A stretch of 64,000 nt of DNA from positions 31,340,552 through 31,404,551 of the forward strand of contig NC_092094.1 in NCBI RefSeq assembly GCF_045679555.1, given 5' to 3'. Both the position numbers and the translations under genes were made by a program. The notes below the pieces were generated by a model. It did not search any database. It was not told the DNA's origin and saw only the letters and a list, made by a program, of their open reading frames with translations. Below are positions 26,228-38,411 of this stretch, piece by piece (the stretch's first letter is position 1; each line of letters starts with the position of its first letter). The DNA comes from Salvelinus alpinus (lineage: Eukaryota > Chordata > Actinopteri > Salmoniformes > Salmonidae).

Positions 26228-29200
26228 ATGTGCAAGACCAAAGGTTACTCGAAACAGATTGTGAAGTATGTTGATTCAGATGAACAAAACTGCACCAATG
26301 CATTTGTGGTAAAAGAGAACTGTAACTCAGACAGGATCACGTTCTCAGTGGGAGGGGTCAATTTATTAATGTTAATTGACTCTGGGGCCACGAGTAACAT
26401 AGTAGATGAGAGCACATGGGAAATGTTGAAAGGCAATGAAATCAGGTGCCGTTGATCACTGACTGATAAAAAGCTATTTGCATGCTCATCAAGCAAGTGG
26501 GTGTTGACATAGAAGCAGTGACAGATGTAAAAATGCAGATAAAGCAGCAATACCCCAAGTTGTTTGAAGCGGTGGGTAAACACAAAGCAGATAAACCTAC
26601 ATGTGACACCAGTAGCACAGGCCCTTAGGCATGTACCATTCCACCTGAGAGCAGCTGTGGAGAAAAAGATAGAGGAACTACAAAACATGGACTTAATCGA
26701 GAGAGTGGATGGTGCCACACCATGGGTGAATCCGGTAGTGGGAGTGCCAAATACAGACAGCGACATAAGACTGTGTCTGGACATGAGACAAGCGAACACA
26801 GCAATCATACGTGGAAGTTACCCAATCCACACAGTAGATTCACTTTTGCAGGGAATGAAAGGGTCTGTAATGTTCAGTAAACTGGATGGGGCTATCATCA
26901 ATTGGAGCTAACAGCAGAGTCGAGAGGCATAGCGACGTTTGCAGTGCATAATGGGATATACAGATATGAAAGGCTCATCTTTGGAGTTTCATCGGCGAGC
27001 GAGCAGTATCAACATGAAATCGCAACAGCACTGGCAGGCATCGAGGGGGTGGAGAACATATCAGATGACATCATCGTCCACGCCCCAGACAAGGAAACCC
27101 ATGACCAGCGGCTACATGCTGGCCTCAATAGGCTGGAGAACTGTGGGCTGACTCAACTCAGAAAATGTCAGTTCAACATGGACACATTGGTGTTCATGGG
27201 CATGTAACTCTCACAGCAGGGCATTGGGCCCACAACTGAAAGAGTGAGAGCAGTGGTTGAGGCCTGGGAGCCTGACATTCCAATTCGGACCGGAACAGAA
27301 AAAGGCATTTCAGACATAAAAATAGAAACTGTCTGAAGCCGTGACACTGGTGTACTTTGACAAAGACGATCCCACAAAAGTAATAGCAGATGCAGGACCA
27401 GTTGGCCTAGGAGCTGTGGTCATGCAAGAACGACACAGATAAATGGTTCCAGTATGTTATGTGAGCAGGAGTCTGACAGAGTGTGAATGCAGATATTCAC
27501 AAACTGAGGGAGGCCCTTGCATTGGTTTGGGCTTGTGAAAGGCTTCACCCGTACGTATACGGCAGGGAATTTGATCTAGTGACTGATCATAAGGCGCTTG
27601 AAGCTATTTTACAGTCCTCGCTGGGTGGGTGCTGAGACTCCAACCCTATGACTTTTGTGTTGTCCACATACCAGGGAAAAACATCATCGCTGACCCTCTG
27701 TCTCGTCTAATTGGAAAGACTGCAGTGAAAGACTCACACACACATGGAGCAGAGGAGTATGTGAGATTTGTGGCTGTGAACGCAACTCCAGATGCGAGCT
27801 GCCCAGTGACACAAGCCTACCAGACGAGCTAAATTACTTCTATGCTCGCTTAGAGGCAAGTAGCACTGAAACATGCATGAGAGCATCAGCTGTTCTAGAC
27901 GACTGTGATCACGCTCTCCGTAGCAGATGTGAGTAAGACCTTTAAACAGGTCAACATTCACAAGGCCGCGGGGATAACCGGGACGTGTACTCAGAGCATA
28001 CGCTGACCAACTGGCAAGTGTCTTCACTGACATTTTCAACCTGTCCCTGACTGAGTCTGTAGTACCAACATGTTTCAAGCAGACCACCATAGTCCCTGTG
28101 CCCAAGAACATGAAGGTAACCTGCCTAAATGACTACTGACCCGTAGCACTCACGTCTGTAGCCATGAAGTGCTTTGGAAGGATGGTCATGGCTCACATCA
28201 ACACCATTATCCCAGAAACCCTAGACCCACTCCAATTTGCATACCGCACCAACAGATCCACAGATGATGCAATCTCTATTGCACTCCACACTACCCTTTC
28301 ACACCTGGACAAAAGGAACACCTATGTGAGAATGCTATTCATTGACTACAGCTCAGCATTCAACACCATAGTGCCCTCAAAGCACATCACTAAGCTAAGG
28401 ACCCTGGGACTAAACACTTCCCTCTGCAACTGGATCCTGGACTTCCTGACAGGCCGCCCCCAGGTGGTAAGGGTAGTTAACAACACATCCGCCACACTGA
28501 TTTTCAACACGGGGGCCCCTGAGGGGTGCGTGCTCAGCCCCCTCCTGTACTCTCTGTTCACTCATGACTGCATGACTCCAACACCATCATTAAGTTTGCC
28601 AATGATACAACAGTGGTAGGCCTGATCACCGACAACAATGAGACAACCTATAGGGAGGAGGTCAGAGACCTGACCGTGTGGTGCAAGGACAACAACCTCT
28701 CCCTCAATGTGATCAAGACAAAGAAGATGATTGTGGACTACATGAAAAGGAGGCCCGAGCACGACCCCATTCTCATCGATAGGGCTGTAGTGGAGCAGGT
28801 TGAGAGCTTCAAGTTCCTTGGTGTCCACATCAACAACAAACTATCATGGTCCAAACACACTAAGACAGTCGTGAAGAGGGCACGACAAAGTCTATTCTCC
28901 CTCAGGAGACTTGAAAAGATTTGGCACGGGTCCTCAGATTCTCAAAAAGTTCTACAGCTGCACCATCGAGAGCATCCTGACTGGTTGTGTCACTGCCTGG
29001 TATGGCAACTGCTCGGCCTCTGACTGCAAGGCACAACAGAGGGCAGTGTGTATGACCCAATACATCACTGGGGCCAAGCTTCCTGCCATCCAGGACCTCT
29101 ACACCAGGCGGTGTCAGAGGAAAGGCCTAAAAATTGTCAGACTCCAGCCACCATAGTCATAGACTGTTCTCTCTGCTACCGCACGGCAAGCTGTACCGGA

Positions 29201-30590
29201 GCGCCAAGTCGCGGTCCAAAAGGCTTCTTAACAGCTTCTACCCCCAAGCCATAAGACTCCTGAACAGCTAATGAAATGGCTACCCAGACTATTTGCACCC
29301 CCCCCTCTTTTATGATGCTGCTACTCTCTGTTTATTATCTATGCATAGTCACTTTAACTCTACCTACATGTACATATTACCTCAATTACCTCGACTAACC
29401 GGTGCCCCGCACATTGATTCTGTACTGGTACCCCCTGTGTATAGCCTTGCTATTGTTATTTTACTGCTGCTCTTTAATTATTTCAACCACCCAAAATTTG
29501 TTATCTATTTTTTACTTAACACTTATTTTTCTTAAAGCTGCATTGTTGGTTAAGGGCTTGTTAGTAAGTATTTCACTGTAAGGTCTAAACCTGGTGTGTT
29601 CGGCGCATTTGACAAATAACATTTGATTTGGGAAGTGGAGGAAGCATCAGCTACAGATGAAGAGCTAAGTGATGTGAGAAATTCTATTCAGAGTGGGTGT
29701 TATAGCAAATTAACTGTGTGTAATTAATTAATCCTAAGGGGAACACACATTGTTTTGCCACAGTCGGTCTCTAGCCTTCGCTCACCAGGGACATTGGGGC
29801 ATTGTAGGCACAAAACAACATCTCAGGAGTAAAGTATGGTGGCCGGGCATGGACACGGCTGCAGAGAGACACGTCATGCCATGGTTGTCAGATTGTAGCG
29901 CGACCAGTTATGCCAGAACCGCTGAGACCCCCAGCACTACCTGATGGGCCGTGGCAGGACATCACCACTGATCGATACTACTACAGCAGATATTATGAAT
30001 ATGATATCATGCAATCTACTACTGCAGAAAAGGTGATAGATAGTCTGGAGACTGTTTTCAGTCATCATGGTCTACCATTAACAATCGATCTGATTGTGGC
30101 CCACAGTACATGTCATCCCAGTTCCAGAACTTCTGCCAGGAAAATGGGATACAGCATGTAAAAACTATGCCAAAATGGGCACAGGCAAATTGTGAAGTGG
30201 AGTGGCAAAATGCCTCACTTATGAAACGGATTTGCATTGCACAAGCTGAGGGACTGGACTGGAAGCGGGAGCTACACAAGTACGTGACTGTCTGACGGTC
30301 CATTGATCCCTCTACCACGGGAAGGAGCACAGCGGAGCTCCTTTTAAAAAGGAAAATGAGGGGGAAACTTCCGGATATAGCTACACAACAGAGTGACCTG
30401 GAAACATGGGACTGTGATTCAGAGCAGAAAGGGAAATCCAAGATCTATGTAGACAACCATCGCAGAGCCAAACACTCGGACGTGGACATCGGTGACCAGG
30501 TTCTCCTAAAACAGGACAACAGAAAAGTTCACAACAACCTTCAACGAGACACCGCACACTGTGGTCAGTAAGGAGGGAAACAATGTGTTT
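26228..30590 (+). pseudogene. gypsy pol remnants
   Basis: Protease: LMLIDSGATSNIVDE (26370-26414). RT: WVNPVVGVPNTDSDIRLCLD (26720-26785), a short deletion causing a frameshift at about 26885, then YERLIFGVSSASEQYQHEI and the active-site segment NISDDIIVHA (27056-27085). RNase [12 protein letters not shown] (about 27575-27610). The chromodomain-free linker VVHIPGKNIIADPLSRL is at 27660-27710. Integrase pieces resume after the nested LINE: an HHCC-type zinc region with HLRSKVWWPGMD (29818-29855), then EKVIDSLETVFSHHGLP (30029-30079), and a C-terminal segment SDVDIGDQVLLKQDN (30477-30521). Stops and frameshifts throughout; gag (about 25700-26220) is barely recognisable. Not functional. Confidence 0.85.
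27818..29632 (+). mobile_element. LINE (CR1/Rex1-type RT), 5' truncated, inside the gypsy element
   Basis: RT frames read [20 protein letters not shown] and [20 protein letters not shown] (28164-28619). The catalytic FADD box has become FAND ([11 protein letters not shown], near 28596), with a frameshift beside it. The C-terminal part (28613-29150) has ESFKFLGVHINNKLSWSKHT and IESILTGC. The 3' end is CATTTCACTGTAAGG followed by the tail ACAAATAACATTTGATTTG. A second copy of the family is at 40029-41935. Inactive. Confidence 0.88.
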
Positions 30591-31839
30591 GTTCAATCTC
30601 CAGCCAAGTATTCCAGGAATATGACATTTGTGATGAAAAATACAATTGATGAGCCAGATCCACAACCAAAGGACTGAAAGAGACTGTGGAACATAGTGCT
30701 ACTCTGTGACATTACATAGAGACTATCTGTGAGGGATCACCACAAAGACCTCAGACACCCAAGCCAGTCAGGCATCACAGACAAATGAAACTGCCACAGA
30801 AGTAAACAGACTTTGTCATTCAGTGGCGATTTTAGCATGCAAATCTTGGTGGGGCAAAAAAACTAAAAGTGGGATGCGTGCCAGCAAAGCCAATACACAA
30901 CACAACACTAAACAATACATTATTTGCACTATAACGGTGACAAACGGTGCCCACTAACTGTTAGGGCCTACATAAAGCTGTCCCAACCGCAGAGTCCCAA
31001 CAGCAGTCCCAACACCTTACCACTGCTACAACTGACTATTAGCAGAGCCTTGTCTGGCAGCGAAACTGTTCATTCTGCCTCATTTACTGCCTTTTAAAAA
31101 AACATGGCTGACTTGCTTAAACGAATGTGGTTTCTACTGACAAATGAGATGTAAAAACTATGTCATAAGGGGATGACAAGCGGATAAGAGGCAATCCGTA
31201 ATTTCGATTAAGACATATAATGAGTGAGCTAGGAAGGACGTAGTCAATATAACTATTTGTTCAGTACTTTTGAAATGTACAGTGATAGAATTCAGGACAT
31301 GGGCCGTTCTTACAGTGTTCTCCTTGTACACCAAGTCAGAACCGTAGGATAAATAAAAGGAGCATATAAGCAGACAATGAAAGCACTTACAATATTCGAT
31401 GGTTACATTTCTCAAAAACAGGTTATAGGCTACATGTGCACCACCAAGTCAGAACAGTAGGTGAATTGAAGAGGTGAAAATAGATCAAATGATTAGGCTG
31501 AGGCACGTGGGCTACTAACAGCTTTCTACACAACAGACACTTAGAATTACTTTCAGTATACATATCTCCCTGGTATACATATCTCCCTGGCATATTACAT
31601 AATTTATGCAGCAGCATACAAGACATTTTTGGACGCACCTTGTTGTGCTGTGCTCACTTGAACAGAAAGGTGGCACGACGGTCCTTCGTGGGCAAAGTTT
31701 GTCATCTCTGGATTTATGGTGCTTTCAAGACAAATGGGAAATCAGAGAAACATTTTTTTGAATCATGATGACGTCAGTGATCTTCAGGTCGTAACTGTAG
31801 AAAGAGGCTGGAGTTCCCGATTTAGACTTGGGACCACAG

Positions 31840-31948
31840 GGTCGTTCTGCCCCTGAACAAGGCAGTTAACCCACTGTTCCTAGGCCGTCATTGAAAATAA
31901 GAATTTGTTCTTAACTGACTTGCCTAGTTAAATAAAGGTAAAATAAAC
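31840..31948 (+). repeat. HpaI-type SINE, 3' tail only
   Basis: CGTTCTGCCCCTGAACAAGG, then AACCCACTGTTCCTAGGCCG, TTGTTCTTAACTGACTTGCC and TAGTTAAATAAAGGT. This is the 3' portion of the salmonid HpaI SINE family; the tRNA-derived head is absent. It is the most direct pointer to a salmonid host. Confidence 0.9.
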
Positions 31949-32446
31949 ATCCATCCACTGAATAGCAGGCTAGTGATTGCTTTACGATTTCCAACTTGTT
32001 GTGTAATGTTTATGGCCAATGAGCACCGATACGTTTTATCTATAATTTCTCTTCATTATAAAAAGGATTTGCTAGTAGATTTTCGACTTGATTCACGATG
32101 ACTGCTATTTAAGAAAGCTACTGTAGATATAACGTGATTTGACTGCATTTTATATATGGCCAATAACATTGAGCCTTCTCGGATGGGTACTTGTAATGTA
32201 ACTCTATGGCAGGACCCAAGGGGCTTGAATTTTTTAGCTCTGCCCTTAGACTTGGCGGTGACGTATGACATAGTGTCCCCATGAGTGACAGAACACTGAG
32301 CCAATCACGGCGCAACGCTTTTCGTATTCTGCTGGCTTGCCCCACCACCACAAAGCATTTTGGAGCTGCCTTACTCAAAAAAACAAAAAAGACACCGTGT
32401 CTGAATGTGGCTTTATTAACTCAATGATATATATATATATATATAT

Positions 32447-32931
32447 TGTAACGGTCCTGACCTGTTTTATGTTGTTTTTGTATGTGTTTAGGTCAGGGCA
32501 TGTGTTTTGGGTGGGCAGTCTATGTTATCTGTTTCTATGTTGGTTGTGGTTGCCTGGTATGGCTCTTAATTAGAGGCAGGTGTTTTGCGTTCTCCTCTAA
32601 GAGTCATATTTAGGTAGGGTGTTCTCACTGTTTGTTTGTGGGTGATTGTCTCCTGTGTCGTCGAATGTATGTACCATACGGGACTGTTTGGCTGTTCGTT
32701 TATTTTGATGTCGTCTGTTTCCTGTCCGTGAGTTTACGTTTAGTTATGTAAGTTTATGTTCAGGTTTCGTCAACGTCGTTTTCTTGTTTTGTATATTTGA
32801 AAGTGTTTTGTTTCGTGTTGCCATCGTCGTTAATAATAAAGAGATGGCCTATTTCCCTACTGCTGCATTTTGGTCTGATGATCCTTCTCTCCTCTCCTCG
32901 TCCGAGGATGAGGAGAGCGACAGCCCTTACA
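32447..32931 (+). repeat. Solo LTR (TGTAAC...TTACA family)
   Basis: Starts TGTAACGGTCCTGACC and ends CAGCCCTTACA. The flanks are TATAT and TATTT, an imperfect 5-bp duplication at an AT dinucleotide run. It contains the conserved stem-loop (32557-32608) followed by ATATTTAGGTAGGG, and AATAATAAAG near 32833 as poly(A) signal. It lies inside the hAT element. Confidence 0.8.
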
Positions 32932-33581
32932 TATTTTTTTTTTTACATTGTTTGTAAACTGATGTGACACGTATTAATCCCAAAATAACATGCAAGACAG
33001 GCAAGCCCCCCCCCAAAAACGGACTCTGCCCCACCTGCCCTGAATGACGGGTCGCCACTGTTGTCATTAAATAATTATCCTGCACGGCAAGAGGTAAAGA
33101 AAACCAGTATAAACTGAAAAAGGACAAGTACAAAAGACTAATGCGAAGACTCTGAAGGAGTTATGTTGTGAAAAATGTGCAGAATGTTTTGTTACAAAAA
33201 AATCTAAATAAATAGATGATATTAACACTTTTGTTTTGCTTAGAAGTAAGCTTAAAAAGGAAAGTCCATTAGGAGAACAGAAATAATAAGATATTGAACA
33301 TATTTAAGTTATTTATTGGTAACACAAAGGTTGCTATACAGGGAAAGAAGGAGTGTTGTGTATGTCATGTTGACATCGAAGTTCATATCCAAGTAAAGGG
33401 GGGATGTCGTGTATTGATGTGATACATGATGTCACCACATCAGTAAAGTAGTGGGGGGGGGGGCATGTTACACACAGTGATGGAGTAAAGACATGTTGAA
33501 GTTAACTCTGAGTCTGGTTGATTTAATTCAGTATAATATCCTAACTTAGCACAAGTTGTAAGTATAGGATTGAACAATACC

Positions 33582-34013
33582 CACATACATTTATAACTGT
33601 TACTGACTTCAGTGTTAGTTTCCGTACATTTTGCATCATTCCACATTGCTTGTTTACATTTCTTTCCTCTGCCACGTTTGTGTGGTTGTTCCTAAGGATA
33701 GCTGGCAATAGTGGATCATATTAGGCTAATGTATTACAAGTTGTGCAATCATTTAGGACATGTAGGTTTTAGGATTATGTTAGACATTGCCCAGACAAAC
33801 TCTGAGCCAGGAGTAAAATCAACTCATAAAAGTATCTCAGCTGGTAATCATGAAAGTCTGAGGTATTGCAAAGGAAATCTAGTGATGACGCTAATTGACG
33901 AAGTTGCAAATGATGGGTGAATGTGACTGTACATCAAATGTGGCAATGGTAATACTTTTAATTGAATTTTCGCATTACACGATCACTTTGCCTAGTCCTA
34001 ATTATTGCCGAAA
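33582..34013. other. Intergenic, nothing recognised
   Basis: No gene, repeat border or RNA was recognised between the gypsy right LTR duplication and the MITE at 34014. Confidence 0.3.
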
Positions 34014-34660
34014 ATGCTGAGTGTACAAAACAATAGGAACACCTTCCTAATATTTAGTTGCATGCCCTTTGCCCTCTGAACAGCCTCAATTCGTCAGGGC
34101 ATACACTACATGTCACGCCCTGATCTGTTTCACCAGTCTTTGTGATTGTCTCCACACACCTCCAGGTGTCACCTGTTTCCCCATTAGTCCCCGGGTATTT
34201 ATTCCTGTGTTCTCTGTTTTTCTTTTGCCAGTTTGTCTTGTCAAGTCAACCAGCGTGGTTTTTCCGTGCTCCTGCTTTTTCCTTATCTCCGTTTTTCTAG
34301 TCCTCTGGGTTTTGACCTTTGCCTGCCCTGACTCTGTGCCCGCCTGCCTGACCATACTGCCTGCCCTGACCTTGAACCTGCCTGCTACTCTGTACCTCCT
34401 GGACTCTGACCTGGTTTATGATCTTTTGCCTGTCCACAACCTGTCTCTAGCCTGCCCCTTGGATTGTAATAAATATCAGAGACTCTAACCATCTGCCTCC
34501 TGTGTCTGCTTCTGGGTCTCCACCTGTATCGTTATACTACAAGGTGTCGAAAGCGTTCCACAGGGATGCTGGCCCATGTTGACTGCAATGCTTCCCACAG
34601 TTGTCACAGTTTAAACCTGGAGCCTGGAGCACAGTTCACTTTAGACTGGACCATTGTCAT
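34014..34660 (+). mobile_element. MITE-like repeat split by a solo LTR
   Basis: Left end GAGTGTACAAAACAATAGGAACACC continues as CCTCTGAACAGCCTCAATTC, is interrupted by an LTR, and resumes as AGGTGTCGAAAGCGTTCC and CACAGGGATGCTGGCCCATG. It reads as one dispersed fish repeat when the LTR is removed. The right end is truncated. Confidence 0.6.
34111..34536 (+). repeat. Solo LTR in the MITE
   Basis: Starts TGTCACGCCCTGATCTG and ends TGTATCGTTATA, with the 5-bp duplication CTACA at 34106-34110 and 34537-34541. The terminal TTATA probably derives from TTACA by one transition. It contains AATAAA at 34470-34475. It lacks the stem-loop shared by the other LTRs and is a different family. Confidence 0.78.
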
Positions 34661-35384
34661 CACAGTTTCATGATTAGTGAGGATTATTAGGGTAGATTTA
34701 TAGGACCATATTGTACAGTTTTCTCACCTTCCAATATTTCATGGAATATGGCAAATTTCAGGATACATTTTTTCATTCATCAATATATTTTGTGCGTAAA
34801 GTCTCTCCAAACCTATTTAAAAAAAATATTATTCATAAATACTTTCCTAACCCTAAATAATCTACAAGATCACAGTATTTTTAAATCTACCAATTGTTGC
34901 TGAAAAGGAGATAAAAGTATGTGTTACATGTCTTTCTTTCATTGATCCTTAATATTCTGGATAATACTCTCCACATGTTCCAGTGAGTTTGTCGAGAAAA
35001 TTCGAATTAAAGGTACACTCAATTTAAAGGGATGGCTTTAGATAAACGTAATGAAAACCCTATTGAATGAAAACTCCAAGAGAACATCTGTTGGCCAGCA
35101 AGTGAGAGGGTTTTCAGCTGTTTAATAAAATGTATTCAGAGCGCTCAAGGGAACCACGCATGCAAAGCCATTTACTCAGCTGCATAAGGTAAGTCTGAAT
35201 ACCAACTGCTGAGAAGTGTGTAGGATCAGGCCCTATGTCGGGCCCTATGTGTATCAAAGGATTCATTTGATGAAGGAAGACTGATAAAAACAGAATAATA
35301 GAAAAGGAAACCATTTTATTAAATAGAGTTTTTCATATCATCCAAGATTAAAAAGTTACATAAAATATAGTACAGTATAAATAT
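34661..35384. other. Intergenic, nothing recognised
   Basis: AT-rich sequence without recognisable genes or transposon borders. It may include distal 3' sequence of the leptin gene on the minus strand; the reverse complement at 35308-35313 contains AATAAA, but this lies 1.3 kb from the leptin stop. Confidence 0.3.
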
Positions 35385-35790
35385 TTTTTTTTACCAGGTG
35401 AGTTGACTCAGCACACATTCTCATTTACAGCAACGACTTGGGGAATAATTATAGGGGAGAGGAATGAGCCAATTAGAAGCTGGGTATGATTAGATGGCAT
35501 ATTAGACAGCCAGATTGGGAATTTAGCCAGGACCCCTACTCTTACAGTAAGTGCTATGGGATCTATTACTGACCACAGATAGTCAGGACACCTGTTTAAC
35601 ATCCCATCCAATAGATGGCACCCTACACATGACAATGTCCCCAATCACTGCCCTGGGATCTTTTTTTCAGATCAGAGGAAAGAGTGCCTCCTACTGGCCC
35701 TCCAACACTACTTCCAGCAGCATCTGGTCTCTCATCCAACAACCCACCAGGACCAACCCTGCTTAGCTTCATTGGCAAGCCAACAGTGGG
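35385..35790 (-). repeat. 5S rRNA-derived SINE (SINE3-like), diverged
   Basis: On the minus strand the head reads GAAGCTAAGCAGGGTTGGTC in diverged form, then a TTGGATGAGAGACCAG-like segment, matching the internal promoter of 5S rRNA. The tail ends in ACCTGGTAAAAAAAA-type sequence (35385-35400). A better-preserved copy is at 39005-39470. Confidence 0.65.
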
Positions 35791-36597
35791 ATGCATGATG
35801 GTATGCTGCTGGCATAAGTGCTAATACTGTTAAGAAGAGAATGAGTTGGGATGTGTTCAGTGAGGAATAATATTCAGAACATTGTATATAGAAATGTAAT
35901 GAAATAGAGCTGACATGACTCACTGCTCTTCAGGATAGACAATCATGTGTTCTATACAATGCATTTCTATCTGAATGCAATGTAACGTTGTCATTGAGAA
36001 TCCATCTTGGAATGTCATTGAGAACTGATCTCGCCCCCCCCTCTCTCCCCTCCTTCCCTCTCTGTCACTGCTCTAACATCAAAACATCTGGTTTCCTGGC
36101 AGAGGCTGTCTTAGCTTTCAGGAAAACCTCTCTGTGAGTATGATGACATCACTACACACATGCAGTCTAGTCCTCCCTGGAGCAGGCAGCATTACGCAAC
36201 GTGTGTGTGTACATTCTGCAATACAGCTGATTCAATGCTTAGTAAACACTTCCCCCTGTGCCACTGACTGACGGGTGTATAATGCTACAAAACAAAGCTG
36301 CTTATTTTTCTCTTCTTCATAGAAATAAATATAAATAAAGATACAGTCCTTGTCTAAATAATACAATATAAAATGTCTTAATAACTTAGCGGGAGATGGT
36401 GACAGTGGGATGACCTACATTTTGGAGAATCTTCAGACACTATGACCCCACTGTCCAGTCTTGCTTCAACTCATTCTAGGATTTCAGCAGATCACGAGTT
36501 GATCATAGTTCAGTTACTCAGTGACAGTCACTGTCAGTAACAGTTGTTCAGCATGGCACAAACTGATCTGAGTTCAGTTGCTCAGTGATGATCAACA
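35791..36597. other. Leptin 3' flank
   Basis: No other gene. Close to the leptin stop, a segment of about 70 bp (TTCAGTTACTCAGTGA..., 36508-36555) is a diverged duplicate of the sequence spanning the leptin stop (TTCAGTTGCTCAGTGA..., 36573-36630). The rest shows nothing recognisable. Confidence 0.4.
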
Positions 36598-37264
36598 TTA
36601 GTAACAGTAATTCAGCTGATCCAGGTTCAGTAGTAACCGACCGAGGTAGCCCTTGAGTCTGTTTAGCGCAACTGGACCCACACTCAGACCATACTTCCTG
36701 GTAGTGTCTTTCAGAGCCTCTGACAGCCCTCCCTCTCCTGTCTGTTTCTGCTGGTGGCCTGGGCAGCGTGATATCATCCAGTTCTCCAGCAGACCCCTCA
36801 TAGTGGAGGTGTCTTCCACCAGCTGTTTGAGGTCTGCCCAGTCTAGGAAGAGCAGTAGATCCTGGTAGAACCCCATGGTCTCCACTATGGAAGGCAGACT
36901 TTCTATATGCTGATCTACTGCAGCTGCAGGGAGAAAAGGGTCCATGCCCTCGATTAGGTTAGGAGATATATCCAGCTGGAGGAAGAGAGAAATGTGATTA
37001 ATATACAATTAATGTAAGCTATACATGCTGTTACTTTGTTTAATTCGTCAACAAGCTAAAGACTGCATAAATCAGTCCACTAATGATTGACTGACTGGAT
37101 GACTGATTGATAGATTGGTTGATTACCTTTTTGATCCTAATCACCATGGTTTGAGCAAGGTCTTTGACCTTGGTCCTCACTACATGCAATGAGAGTGAAG
37201 CTCCCGCCCCCACGCTGAACAGAGCCAACAGAGAGGACAACAGGAGGGCCATGGAGCAGTCCAT
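36598..37264 (-). CDS. lepb: Leptin, probably the B paralogue
   Basis: Secreted four-helix cytokine hormone acting on the class I cytokine receptor LEPR to signal energy status. Coding exons on the minus strand are 37264-37127 (46 codons, ATG at 37264) and 36975-36598 (125 codons and TAA), joined by a 151-bp intron with GT/AG. The product is 171 aa, the usual length. Residues 1-22 are a signal peptide (MALLLSSLLALFSVGAGA core). The mature chain has the expected hallmarks: VRTKVKDLAQTMVIRIKK (helix A), the NLIEGMDPFLP turn, and the helix D segment PVALNRLKGYLGRLLLNLDQ, aligned with mammalian VVALSRLQGSL. C117 (SRCPGH) and C170 form the conserved disulphide. One extra Tyr follows the last Cys. 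The frame is intact. Convergence with rbm28 matches the vertebrate LEP-RBM28 order. Assignment to type B rather than A is from overall resemblance and less sure. Confidence 0.92.
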
Positions 37265-38090
37265 ATCTGTAGTCTGGATGAATGGGCGTATGTGCCTGAA
37301 CGTGTGTACCTGTGTCAATATGTGTGCAGGTTTGTGTCTAGAACCTGGTGGTTTCTCTGTGTTTATATAAAGAACAGCACGGGTACTCCTGTAAGAGAGA
37401 ATATATACATAAGCAGGTTGTTCTACTGTGGTCTGTTGTGGAGCACACATACAATTATCCACTTTAATAATATACATCTGATAATATTTAAAGTCTAAAC
37501 TTCAATGTAATGTTTTGGTTGGAGATGAATGTTTGTTTTAGACAAATCAATATTTGGCAGAGGGTCAGCGGTGAAATCCCCACTTAGAGAGAACAGCCTG
37601 CCCTCTGATAAATAGACTACAGATAAGACTCACTGTACTACCCCCATCCTACTGAAAACAGACAGAAATCAGTCGATCAGGTTTATCTGATCTACTTGGC
37701 TTGCTGAATATTCCACATGCTTCCTTTCAAATTTTCTCTAAAGTTTAAAGGAACTTTTTTTAAAGTAAAAAGTAAATTTTAAAATAACTGGCACGTCACT
37801 TCATGAAAGACAATCAAACCAAACCATGCAGTACAGACAAGATAAAGTTTAACCACATCACCTGCTCAAATCTATACATATGATATCGGTAGCACATACT
37901 AACACAACAGAGAGAGAGAGAGAAATGAGAAAGGATAATAGACAGAGAAAGAGTGAAAGTGTTATAGAGAATGATAGAGGTAAGATGGAGAGAGTGAAAA
38001 AAGGAAGTGTAGAGGAGAGTGGAGAGTGTATCTTACCTCTTAGGGTTTGTGTATGTGTCACTCCCAGGCTCCATCAGGGCTTCTCTTATA
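37265..38090 (-). promoter_or_regulatory. lepb: Leptin 5' UTR exons and candidate promoter
   Basis: Upstream on the minus strand, TATAAGAG (38090-38083) is followed about 50 bp later by a strong donor AAGAG|GTAAGA (exon end 38037). A matching acceptor TCTCTCTTACAG|GAG opens the coding exon at 37388, leaving 124 nt of 5' UTR before the ATG. This would give the non-coding first exon known from other vertebrate leptin genes. An alternative start is the TATATAAAC box at about 37371-37363 on the minus strand, closer to the ATG. Sequence alone does not decide between them. Confidence 0.5.
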
Positions 38091-38380
38091 GCTGAGGGCA
38101 GTTGACTCATCTCTTACTCACCCTCACCTCGCCTGCATCCCCCCCTTACTCAAACCTCTCCCCCCCACAAACCTCTACCCAAGAGTCCCCTGGTATGGTA
38201 GGCAGGCAGGTTCAAAACATAACACACATACACACAGATATGTTGTGTATTTGCTGATTGTGTGGTAATCTGTCAGAGGTTGTCACTGCCTCCCTGTTCT
38301 CTGTCTCATCTCTCTGTGGATGGAACATTTACGTGTTTGAAAAGTAGGGTGTTCCCTGGCCCACGAGCTCATATCCATAC

Positions 38381-38411
<31 letters not shown>

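Larger units (their letters stand above)
30821..33060. mobile_element. Non-autonomous hAT element inside the gypsy element
   Basis: Ends CAGTGGCGATTTTAGC and GGGTCGCCACTG are inverted, and the 8-bp duplication TTGTCATT is perfect on both sides (30813-30820, 33061-33068). Length 2240 bp, of which 485 bp is a solo LTR (32447-32931) and about 110 bp a HpaI-type SINE tail. No transposase frame was found, so it must have depended on another hAT copy. Confidence 0.9.
25494..33576 (+). mobile_element. Ty3/gypsy LTR retrotransposon, decayed, with nested LINE and hAT
   Basis: LTRs at 25494-25671 and 33405-33576 begin TGTCGTGTATTGATGTGA and end AGTATAGGATTGAACA. The 5-bp duplication ATACC flanks the element (25489-25493, 33577-33581). 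A TGGTGACGAGGA primer-binding-type site follows the left LTR (25673-25684), and a purine tract AGTAAAGGGGGGA precedes the right one. The protease-RT-RNase H-integrase gene order places it in Ty3/gypsy. It is interrupted by a LINE (27818-29632) and a hAT (30821-33060), both later insertions. Confidence 0.92.

Noticed and set aside
37040-37477. A single 145-codon leptin reading frame without introns
   Set aside because: It runs through the donor GTAATC at 37126 into intron sequence; the spliced form joins correctly to the leptin second coding exon.
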